Positions 12,036 through 20,313 of a DNA stretch of 64,000 bases are shown here, piece after piece (the first letter of the stretch is position 1; each line of letters begins with the position of its first letter). Made by a program: the position numbers and the translations under genes. The stretch is from the NCBI RefSeq assembly GCF_029852145.1, contig NC_079974.1, positions 4,610,001 through 4,674,000 of the forward strand. Direction: 5' to 3'. This stretch comes from Microplitis mediator. Its lineage: Eukaryota > Arthropoda > Insecta > Hymenoptera > Braconidae. Below the pieces are notes generated by a model, which worked only from the letters and a program-made list of their open reading frames with translations, did not search any database and was not told where the DNA came from.

Positions 12036-12593
12036 TTATGGGCCCCATAAGTCAGCCCAAATAATCCCTTTCTTGCGTAACTTCTTCGCCTCCGCTGGTG
12101 CGTACGCGTCTCGGCCGGTGGCCTTGAAGTAGGCCTCGGAGTAATACCCGTAACGAGGGTCGTGAAAAGGGATGCTCCCACTGGGTGGATGGACGGATGG
12201 AACGTCCACTGGATCCAACTGCCAACCCTCACTGATACCAGTCCAGAAGACTGGGTTCGCCCGTGAATCCTCCTCTGCACAGGAAGAGCTTTGAAGGCTC
12301 GGTTCCTCCGTAAGGATGAGCGACTCCAGCTGTTGGACCACACCACAAGAGTTCGACAGCTCAACCACACAAGAGCTCGATGGCTCAACGACACAAGAGC
12401 TCGACAACTCCCGAACCTCACTTAACGCGATACCCGAATTTGGAATAACCAACGTCACTGGATCGAGAAGAACTTCCTCGGCAACGATTTCTAGGCGGCA
12501 GCGTTGGTGAACTGAACGACCGAGATCCTCATGGATCGTACGAAGGACCCGACGTAATTGGGCCTTTTTACCTGCCTTTCGGCTTCTCGGCAT
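12036..12593 (-). CDS. LTR-encoded 185-aa protein, unknown (3' LTR copy)
   Basis: ORF inside the LTR, in the same orientation as gag-pol-env, starting with an ATG in TTCATGC context. The N-terminus is basic (MPRSRKAGKK) and the middle has two to three repeats of a Ser-Ser-Cys-Val-Val-type unit. The C-terminus is Pro/Tyr-rich and ends in a basic KKLRKKG stretch before WADLWGP. No family was recognised. In this copy the ORF lies downstream of env and would be on the genomic or spliced RNA. The copy in the other LTR is also open, but LTRs are made identical at insertion, so that is weak evidence of selection. It could be an accessory protein or a chance ORF. Confidence 0.5.
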   Translation of the reverse strand: MPRSRKAGKKAQLRRVLRTIHEDLGRSVHQRCRLEIVAEEVLLDPVTLVIPNSGIALSEVRELSSSCVVEPSSSCVVELSNSCGVVQQLESLILTEEPSLQSSSCAEEDSRANPVFWTGISEGWQLDPVDVPSVHPPSGSIPFHDPRYGYYSEAYFKATGRDAYAPAEAKKLRKKGIIWADLWGP

Positions 12594-12620
12594 GAATTTT
12601 GGAAGTCAGGAAGGAAGTGC

Positions 12621-12728
12621 TTGGGCTGCCAGTGTCGGCGCCCAAAGCAGGTGAAAATATTAGGCTGCCGGGGACGGCGCCCAGTATGAGGTGTGTATTA
12701 ATATTGGGCTGCCAGTGGCGGCACCCAA
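12621..12728 (-). repeat. Three hairpin repeats upstream of the LTR ORF
   Basis: Three copies (12,621-12,645; 12,660-12,684; 12,704-12,728) of an element reading TTGGGCTGCC...GGCGCCCAA on the plus strand. Each can form a ~9-bp stem with a bulge. They lie just upstream of the LTR ORF start in transcript sense and may act on RNA structure, packaging or translation. Confidence 0.7.
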
Positions 12729-13214
12729 AGTTAAAAAGGAAAATGTATTTTGAAAAAAATATGGATAGATATATATATATATTTTGCCTTAAAGTCCGAG
12801 TGACAGGATCAAGCCAGCGGATTTGTATAGAGTTCTTAGCTCTACTAGATCTTGTGATCGACTGACTTGATTCTGTCGCTCATAGGTATAATACATTATC
12901 AAAACTGTTAACGTTGCATCTCAGGTTCCCTATGAGAGAATCGTCGTGGCCCGGGTCTCATGCATCGTCATCTGTTTAGACTATCCGCGAGCCACGGCGA
13001 CTCTCTTATCGCAAGAGATTTCCGTTACATTGTTGGCGGTGAATAAAAATAATATCGCCAACAAAGTAACGATTTATTAATTTATTACTTAATTATGATT
13101 ATAAGAAGTGTCGAACCGTTTATTCGCCCACTGTGGCGAATAAAAAATTCGAGACTTCAAAAAAAAAAATTCTAAAAATTTTTATTTTAATTTAATTAGA
13201 GCCAGAACGTAACA

Positions 13215-13923
13215 CCTCCCGACTTAAGTAAGTCGCGGCGCTTTAATAAAATCGGTGCGACTTCTGATCATAAATAAAGTGGCTCGATATAAATTTAAAT
13301 TAATAACATGACTGACTCTATATAAACTAAAGGTTAAATTTGATTTTGAATACTGTAATAAAAAAAAAGGTTCTTGGCTCTAGTATTTTAACCGTAACCT
13401 GAGACACAACGTTCTATAATGTTATTTAAACTTATTAATATGAAACTAATCGTTAGTATCTTCGTATTTTAATTACCTTCCGACTCGGTCGTTTGGTATT
13501 TTGAAATGATTAACTCTTAATATAAATTCGTACAGGTGTACGTCCGCCTTGCGGTTATTCATAAGTTACTTAAGAAGTAACTGACTGAAGAAGTTAAAAA
13601 TAATGCGAGGTAACAACCTCCCGACTTAAGTCAGTTAACATCTTTCAATGATTCTACGTATTTATGGTATAAAAAAAAACAATTACAGATACATATATGT
13701 GTTCTGAACACCCTTTCGGTTATCTAATACTACTATACTGCGTAATTCTTAAGTAAAACATTACCAAATATAAAATTTCCTGATAATAACAGGTATCAAA
13801 GTCTTTTAAGATTAATTTATTGTCTTCGAGACAATTCCTTAAATTTCTAAAATGTTTTTTTTTTTTAACTTAAATAGGCACAATCTGGCTTTCGCGTTCA
13901 CTCGCGAATTTCACTAAAAATGT
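13215..13923 (-). other. Element B region between env and 3' LTR
   Basis: No gene seen. The polypurine primer is at the LTR edge (plus-strand CCTCCCGACTTAAGT, 13,215-13,229). A second copy of that sequence, also preceded by GTAACA, lies at about 13,605-13,630. The rest is AT-rich 3' untranslated sequence. Confidence 0.7.
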
Positions 13924-15960
13924 TCACTCGCGGTTTTCCGCGCGGTTTCTCAAACGAGTTAGCATATCACTGTTTGTACACTCATGGAGTTTGGACCTCA
14001 GTGGTTGATCTTCGAGTTGACGATTTAGTTCCGCATAGGACATTTCTTGAGGTGGCGCAGACCTATGAAGTTCAGGTTCCTCATCGATAATGGATATACT
14101 TGACCTCGGACGAGGTATTGGAGCCTTGCCTCTTTGACTCTCTACATCCAAATCGTACCTTCTGCGGTGATGGTGATGCAGTATGAGATTCGCCAATGTA
14201 TCCCATATTGCTGTTACTAGGACTAAGCTGCAGCCCCATATGCCATACAATGCGTATGCATGAAATATCGTGTCGAAAATGAACTTCAATAGACGTAATA
14301 CTAACATAACTGATAATATGCCAGCGGTAACGGATCCGAAGTCGATTAAGCTTCGCCAGATTCTCTGTCCTGTGGTAAGCGCTAATTTTTCTAGCGCTTC
14401 TTCGTCGAATAATCCCAGCACGTTGATGCTTCCTGCGGGTATATCTCTTCCAGCTGCTCCCATGGCTATGGAATTGAGCAGTGCTGGTCTTTCAGCCGGA
14501 AACATTATCCGGTTACGTAATTTCTCAAGATCTTTTGGAGAGTAGATTCCTGATGTAGCCAGATGCTCTGGGTTTTTGTAGTTCCAAGTCGGAACTGTCA
14601 GCGGTTGAAGTTGTTGTGGTGTTGGTGCCCGAATACTCTGAGGCGTCAAATGGTACCATGCTCCATCAATGAAGTACCCAGTAGGTAGAATAGCATTGCA
14701 CTCGATGATAGTACCTCTTCTTAGGAGTATCCTTGACTTTGGAGCTAGAAAATAACTTTGGTTGTTGTACGTTACCGGAAGTTCTTGATAACAGTGTTCA
14801 TCGTGTCTTACGCGCACAGGCACAGGTAGGCACTTTGTAATGTGCACTAATTCACCGGCAACGGTGGTGAAGTACCCTGGGCTTTTCATAAGCGCGTAAC
14901 CGAATTCGTCTGGAGCTAATGATGACAAGGCCAATGCATTCATCAATATTGAACGCTCTAATTCACAACGTCTTACGAGGACGTCATGGTAGAGGTTTTG
15001 AATCTGCTGCCTAATAAATTTCTCGACGTATATAAACTTGCTGTTTACATACGCAAAAATATCCATATCTTTGGTCTTAATTGCTTCTACCTGCATGGTG
15101 TAATCTGAGGTTTTAAGGACGACTATGAAAAGCTTCGGGTGCTCCGTTTTGACAACATTATGCCCGCATACTTCTACCTCACCTCGCTGGGCAAGCGCGA
15201 AGGTGATATCTTCCGTGGTGAGTGAATAGACATCTGGATGTCCCTCTTCCCCGATGATTCTCGTGGCCGATCCTTGATAAAGCAACGCGTATTTCATCAG
15301 GCACGAATCTTTTGGAGTTTCACTCCAGAACGCGGTCATACCTTCACTACTAACGCAAGTAAGTTTTTGCGCGTCACATCGCGTTCCCGATCTTAAAATT
15401 ACCTGATTCGTTTTAGTGTTCAGCGTTGTTTCATAATCGGAAAGAGATATTTCGATTAAGCCGTCGGCCACTACTTTTTGCCAAGTACCCCACGCATCAC
15501 TAAACACACCTTCCGCACGTGTACCGTCCATATGGTGATCACCGGCTAGTATAGCCTGTCTAAAGTTTGTAGTGTTCATTTTCAAATCAATCATATGGAC
15601 TCGATCGTAAAGCCAGATTGCACCCGTTTCATGCATTTTCTTACATCTAGTATAATCCATCTCTAAATAATACTCTCTACGCCCGTTTAACACGGAGGAT
15701 GTATGGGAGTGCATTCCGCAACGCTGTACGACTCTATTGATTAAAATTTTGCATTCAATCACGTGGACGTGAATTATTTCAGCCGGTTGCAATAAGCTTA
15801 TTGAGACCTTTTCAGTTTCCGCTTTTCTTACGGGGAAATTGCACTCCCCTACATCCAACACTGATAGCGTAGTCATATTCATCGACGATCCACTGCAGTC
15901 ATATCCAACCAGCCCCAAGGAAAAGGGAAGAAGTCCCAGCAGTATCACCAATCCGGTCAC
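13924..15960 (-). CDS. env: Element B envelope glycoprotein (chuvirus-type likeness)
   Basis: 678 codons. A hydrophobic signal peptide covers residues 1-20. A Cys- and NxT-containing ectodomain follows, with an early GYDCSG segment and the motif CGMHSHTS near residue 80. A hydrophobic pair near residues 545-600 suggests membrane anchoring, followed by a His/Arg-rich cytoplasmic tail. There is no resemblance to the F-type Env of element C. The early Cys pattern and the CGMHSH segment recall glycoproteins of chuviruses (negative-strand RNA viruses of arthropods), which suggests capture from such a virus; this is recognition from memory, not a search. The frame starts with GTG directly after a TTTTCAG splice acceptor, and the first in-frame ATG (residue 27) lies past the signal peptide. 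The start Met is therefore probably supplied by splicing. Intact. Confidence 0.8.
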   Translation of the reverse strand: MTGLVILLGLLPFSLGLVGYDCSGSSMNMTTLSVLDVGECNFPVRKAETEKVSISLLQPAEIIHVHVIECKILINRVVQRCGMHSHTSSVLNGRREYYLEMDYTRCKKMHETGAIWLYDRVHMIDLKMNTTNFRQAILAGDHHMDGTRAEGVFSDAWGTWQKVVADGLIEISLSDYETTLNTKTNQVILRSGTRCDAQKLTCVSSEGMTAFWSETPKDSCLMKYALLYQGSATRIIGEEGHPDVYSLTTEDITFALAQRGEVEVCGHNVVKTEHPKLFIVVLKTSDYTMQVEAIKTKDMDIFAYVNSKFIYVEKFIRQQIQNLYHDVLVRRCELERSILMNALALSSLAPDEFGYALMKSPGYFTTVAGELVHITKCLPVPVRVRHDEHCYQELPVTYNNQSYFLAPKSRILLRRGTIIECNAILPTGYFIDGAWYHLTPQSIRAPTPQQLQPLTVPTWNYKNPEHLATSGIYSPKDLEKLRNRIMFPAERPALLNSIAMGAAGRDIPAGSINVLGLFDEEALEKLALTTGQRIWRSLIDFGSVTAGILSVMLVLRLLKFIFDTIFHAYALYGIWGCSLVLVTAIWDTLANLILHHHHRRRYDLDVESQRGKAPIPRPRSSISIIDEEPELHRSAPPQEMSYAELNRQLEDQPLRSKLHECTNSDMLTRLRNRAENRE

Positions 15961-15971
15961 CTGAAAATTAT
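15961..15971 (-). other. Splice acceptor for element B env
   Basis: On the minus strand ATAATTTTCAG immediately precedes the env frame. The Pol stop codon overlaps this signal. Spliced env mRNA is the usual strategy of errantivirus-like elements. The donor was not located. Confidence 0.65.
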
Positions 15972-18900
15972 ATACGAGATATTCTTAGCTTGTTGAGATG
16001 AACTACTTTCACCACTCCATCTATATCTACTTCGGCCGTCTCGTTCCCACCGATTGCTATTACGTCATGAGGACCGGTATACTGCGGGTCTCGTTTACTT
16101 TTCCTTGGTTCCCGTAGTACAAATACTCTAGTACCCGGTCTAAACTGGTGTGGATTTATTTTCCTATCATAATAAAATTTTGACCTAATTTTAGCCTGAT
16201 GTAAGTTTTCATTGGCAGTCACTTCAGCCTGTCTTATACGTCTATATAATTGCTCTAAATAACCTGCATATGTCTCATTAGGTTCTTCAATAGTTTGTAT
16301 GCGAGAAGGAAGACGGGGTAACTTCCCAAATACTAACTGATACGGAGTGAATCCTGTACCCTCATGTTCACTTACATTATATGAAAATGAGGCTATGTCC
16401 AGGCATTCATCCCAATCTTCATTCTCGCCTATGTAATTTTTCAGATATTCTTGTAATACATGGTGAGATCTTTCCACCGATCCATTACTCTGAGGTCTAT
16501 ATGCAGATGTATGATATTGTTTGATTTTATACTTTTTCGCAATGTTTTTTAATAGACTCGAAAGGAAGTTCGTTCCTTGATCAGTTAGTATGGCCTTAGG
16601 TGGCCCGAAGTAGCAAAACCAACGATTTACTAAAGCCTGTGCTACATCTACGGCTGTTGCTTGCTCTAAAGCGATTGCCATTGAAAACTTAGTCAGGAGA
16701 TCCTGTATAGTTAATACGTACTTATTTCCAGACGCAGGAGTATGCGTTGGGTACATAATGTCTAAACCTATTTTATCAAAACCCGCATCAGGGGTATCCG
16801 TGAGGACCATTGGCTGCTTTGTCTTAACTCTAATTAACTTTTTTAGTTGGCAATCCAAACATTTTTGAATGTAATCGATAACATCTTGTTTAATTTTTGG
16901 CCAGAAAAAATTTTGTCTGATTCTTTTGTACGTTTTGGTCATCCCTTTGTGACCTCCCACGGCCGAACCGTGGTATTCCTCCAAAATTTCTAATTTTTCA
17001 TCCTCATTTGGGATACGCACGAGGTTAAGACAAATAGTTATTTTAACCTCGGTGTCTGCAAAGATATCGATTAATTCTTCTTGGATTGTCAACCAATTTA
17101 TATCATCTATTTTATTAGTTTTTGCCACGCTGAATGACTTTAGACCTATTTCCATTACTACATTGTATGCAGAAGCCAATGTCTCTCGGATATCCTCGAC
17201 TGATACGAGGTCAATATCTCTATACTTAGGAGCTGCTATTATACAGCGTTTATTTCCCCTGTAGGGTATTACAGTAGACCTACAAAAGGTTAATTGTGCG
17301 GGAATTTCCAAGACGTCAGCAAGTTCTTTGCTTCCTTCGTCATGAGGTTTCCCTTTTACGTTTGTAAATATTAGTACATTATCTGATTGCATTGACAACC
17401 GGTCACGCGTTTCGCGAACGTTTGGAGCTATTTCTCGCGTCATGGGTGTAGTATGCTTTCGCCTGGCTCGTGGACGAACGGGTGCATACTCTACCTCATC
17501 GCTGTCTTCTTGGTCCACGTCTTTGCGACCTTGGACGTTATCGTCGTCCGATTCCGACGTTTCTCCATCGGTTTGGAGTCGCTCCTCTCCGATATCGTTT
17601 TCGTTAGCGTTAGCTTCGTCATCCGCTTCCGCGTCTTCTAACATCGGTTCGTCGTCCGAATCAGGAATAACCTGTTGACGACTCCGATCTTCGTTATCCG
17701 AAACTACTACTTCCTCACCGTCGCTAGAATCGTTCGCAGATTGATGACCTTCTGCGGGCGATTGATTTGTATCAGGTACAGATGGAGCTGAAGGCCACAC
17801 GCGGGGTCTAAATACGAATTGGACTGGAGGAGTTACCTGCTCCGGCTCGGTGTCATTATCTTCCGGGTCAGTAACAACGCGTACTTTGCGTCTGAGATTG
17901 TACTGCTTCCTCGTCCGTTTTACCCCGGGGGTAGAGTCATCTTCGCTCGTTTTATCGGGAGTCGTTGCCGTTTTATCTGGATCGAATTTCCGTATCGGGT
18001 CGACCCGTGCTTCAGGAGTACACTCCTCTGGTTCGTCAACCGGATTTCGAGAGAGAGAATCCACGTTTGAATTTACGCGACCCGGCTTGTAAACTACTTT
18101 ATACATGTAGTCTTCCATGCTTAACCGCCACCTTACTATTCGAGAGTTTGGTGATGATACCGAATTAACCCATGTAAGGGGTCTATGGTCAGTAACTAAC
18201 GTAAATTGACTTCCATAGATGTATGGCCGAAATTTATTCACCGCGTAGACTATCGCGAGCATTTCCTTTTCAATGGTCGAATAGTTACGTTCGGCTGAAT
18301 TTAACAAGCGAGACGCGTAAGACACAGGTTTATCCTTATTTATTTCCCCTTGGCTTAAACACGCCCCGATTCCGTAATCACAAGCATCAGTTGTGATGAT
18401 AAACTCTCTCGAGAAATCCGGAAATTGTAAAATCGGTGACTCTATCAATTTCTTTTTAAGCGTCTTAAACGCTTCCGATTGACTCTGACCCCATTCGAAC
18501 ACTGCATCTTTTTGCAGCAGAGAGGTTAGTGGTTTGCTTATCTTCGCGTAGTTGTCAATGAATCTCCTGTAATACCCGGTTAGACCCAATAATTCCCGAA
18601 CCTTTTTAACATTTTTCGGTATCGCGAATTTTTCGACCGCGTCAGTTTTCTTAGGGTCCGGTTCAACACCGTTTCCCGATATTATATGTCCCAGATAATT
18701 AATTTCTTTTAAAAATAAGTTACATTTATCGGGTTGCAGTTGCAAACCCGACTTACGTAGACAAATAAACAACTCTTTGATTTTCGCGACGTGGTCCACA
18801 AATGTTTTAGAGTAGACGACTATGTCATCCATATACACAAAGACACCCCTGCCAAGCAGTCCCACCAATACCGTGTTCATTAATCTTTGAAATGTCGGAG

Positions 18901-20281
18901 GGGCATTTTTCAGCCCAAACGGCATTCTAACAAATTCATAATGCTGGTTTGGCGTAGAAAAGGCTGTCTTGTGTATATCGTCTGGGTGAATTTTAATTTG
19001 GTGGAAACCACTCGCTAGATCAAAAGTTGAGAAGTACTCAGCATCGCCTATTTGGTCGATTATTTCGACAATATTTGGCGTAGGGTAAACGACCGTAAAA
19101 GTTTTTTCGTTCAAATCACGAAAGTCGATTACCATACGCCATTTCTTATTACCGAAAGAATCTTCCTTTTTAGGAACGATCCAAATCGGGGAACAATAAC
19201 CTGATTCTGAGGGTCTAATAATACCCTTCCCTTCTAATTCTCTGACCTGTCTCGAGATCTCCTCCTTATGTATGGGAGGAAAGCGATATTGTTTCTTAAA
19301 TACTGGATGGTCATCCGTAGTTATTATACGGTGTAAAATCTCGTTTGTGGATCCAAGATTTTCTCCAGATAAATAAAATAAATCTTGATTCTCAAAAATC
19401 AAATTCTTGATTTCCATGCGCTGCCAAACCGATAAATCTTCGGTAATATGCACAGAGTTGGTCACTTCTTGTGCCCGCTCCGGCATTTTATTATTTTTAG
19501 ACATCGTGAATACCTTTGATTCTACGACCCCTAAATCCTTCAAATTCTCCCCGACTTCCGACCCAATGTCTTTAGACAGTCGTGAGTTATTAATAGCCCT
19601 GGTAGGCTCAACAAAATTATCTGCATTAATAGCAGTTGATTGAGGCTCGCATGGAAATTCACAAATTAAATTCACTGATTTTAATTGAGTGGAAATATCG
19701 CTTTCGTCCCCCCATAAGGACGATTGTAAATCGACCACAGGCCTGAGAATAGAAATTTCAGTATCAGAGTTATGGTAAGCCCGTAAGAGCGTACTACCAT
19801 TATTATTAGTTTCAAAAGTGCCTCCGAGTTCGAGTTCGGATGCACAGTATATTCGAGGTACGTAGCCATAGTCAGATGAATCGGGAGTGGTTTTAATTTT
19901 AACCACTGTAACAGATCTTGGAGGCGGTTTGTCAATTTCCGTTTCGAAGAACGGGGCTTCGATATCGTAAAACGTAAATAACTTGCGATCGAAGAAGAAT
20001 CGAGCGCCATATTCGTTAAAGAATTTTGCACCCAAAATAGCGGGATGAACTATGGGGAAGTCGTCTTCCACCACATTAAATTCAACATCGTAACCGAATA
20101 ATTGTACGTGGATTTTACCAACCGTATATACTGGGTCTTTATTTATGCCCAGTAGCACCAATTTCTGTTCTTTGTCGATACCTTGTGGTTTGTTTAACGC
20201 ACCAATTTTTATAATATTTACCTCCGAGCCCGAATCAAGCTCGATCGTTAAATAATTTTTAATATCATCGCTTTTGACCAA
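15968..20281 (-). CDS. pol: Element B Pol polyprotein
   Basis: 1,437 codons, intact. Domains: retropepsin with DSG active site (LDSGSEVN, ~residue 16); RT (~330-520) with YMDD near 482; RNase H (~620-750) with TTDACD, EKE, TDHRPL and DSLSR all present; a long acidic linker (~780-960); a macro-domain-like module (~965-1,095); integrase with HHCC zinc finger (H near 1,102 to CLDC) and DDE core (GLDIMYP, TDQGTNF, SVERSH). Read in the -1 frame relative to Gag: the pol frame stays open upstream across the Gag stop and lacks an ATG there, so frameshifting is likely. It performs polyprotein cleavage, cDNA synthesis and integration. Confidence 0.95.
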   Translation of the reverse strand: MVKSDDIKNYLTIELDSGSEVNIIKIGALNKPQGIDKEQKLVLLGINKDPVYTVGKIHVQLFGYDVEFNVVEDDFPIVHPAILGAKFFNEYGARFFFDRKLFTFYDIEAPFFETEIDKPPPRSVTVVKIKTTPDSSDYGYVPRIYCASELELGGTFETNNNGSTLLRAYHNSDTEISILRPVVDLQSSLWGDESDISTQLKSVNLICEFPCEPQSTAINADNFVEPTRAINNSRLSKDIGSEVGENLKDLGVVESKVFTMSKNNKMPERAQEVTNSVHITEDLSVWQRMEIKNLIFENQDLFYLSGENLGSTNEILHRIITTDDHPVFKKQYRFPPIHKEEISRQVRELEGKGIIRPSESGYCSPIWIVPKKEDSFGNKKWRMVIDFRDLNEKTFTVVYPTPNIVEIIDQIGDAEYFSTFDLASGFHQIKIHPDDIHKTAFSTPNQHYEFVRMPFGLKNAPPTFQRLMNTVLVGLLGRGVFVYMDDIVVYSKTFVDHVAKIKELFICLRKSGLQLQPDKCNLFLKEINYLGHIISGNGVEPDPKKTDAVEKFAIPKNVKKVRELLGLTGYYRRFIDNYAKISKPLTSLLQKDAVFEWGQSQSEAFKTLKKKLIESPILQFPDFSREFIITTDACDYGIGACLSQGEINKDKPVSYASRLLNSAERNYSTIEKEMLAIVYAVNKFRPYIYGSQFTLVTDHRPLTWVNSVSSPNSRIVRWRLSMEDYMYKVVYKPGRVNSNVDSLSRNPVDEPEECTPEARVDPIRKFDPDKTATTPDKTSEDDSTPGVKRTRKQYNLRRKVRVVTDPEDNDTEPEQVTPPVQFVFRPRVWPSAPSVPDTNQSPAEGHQSANDSSDGEEVVVSDNEDRSRQQVIPDSDDEPMLEDAEADDEANANENDIGEERLQTDGETSESDDDNVQGRKDVDQEDSDEVEYAPVRPRARRKHTTPMTREIAPNVRETRDRLSMQSDNVLIFTNVKGKPHDEGSKELADVLEIPAQLTFCRSTVIPYRGNKRCIIAAPKYRDIDLVSVEDIRETLASAYNVVMEIGLKSFSVAKTNKIDDINWLTIQEELIDIFADTEVKITICLNLVRIPNEDEKLEILEEYHGSAVGGHKGMTKTYKRIRQNFFWPKIKQDVIDYIQKCLDCQLKKLIRVKTKQPMVLTDTPDAGFDKIGLDIMYPTHTPASGNKYVLTIQDLLTKFSMAIALEQATAVDVAQALVNRWFCYFGPPKAILTDQGTNFLSSLLKNIAKKYKIKQYHTSAYRPQSNGSVERSHHVLQEYLKNYIGENEDWDECLDIASFSYNVSEHEGTGFTPYQLVFGKLPRLPSRIQTIEEPNETYAGYLEQLYRRIRQAEVTANENLHQAKIRSKFYYDRKINPHQFRPGTRVFVLREPRKSKRDPQYTGPHDVIAIGGNETAEVDIDGVVKVVHLNKLRISRI

Positions 20282-20313
20282 AATTGCTGGTACCTCGGTT
20301 TTTCTTAAATTAA

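Larger units (their letters stand above)
11894..13214 (-). repeat. Element B 3' LTR (uninterrupted)
   Basis: The 1,321-bp LTR runs from TGTTACATTCTGG to CCAGAACGTAACA and is preceded by GAGG. It preserves the empty site of element C (CATCTCAGGTTCCC at about 12,917-12,930). The purine-rich primer (GGGAGG on the minus strand) abuts its edge at 13,215. It contains an ORF and three hairpin repeats. Confidence 0.93.

Noticed and set aside
17442..18092. Plus-strand ORFs opposite element B pol
   Set aside because: Shadows of the acidic Pol linker; Ser/Arg-rich only because the sense strand is Glu/Asp-rich.
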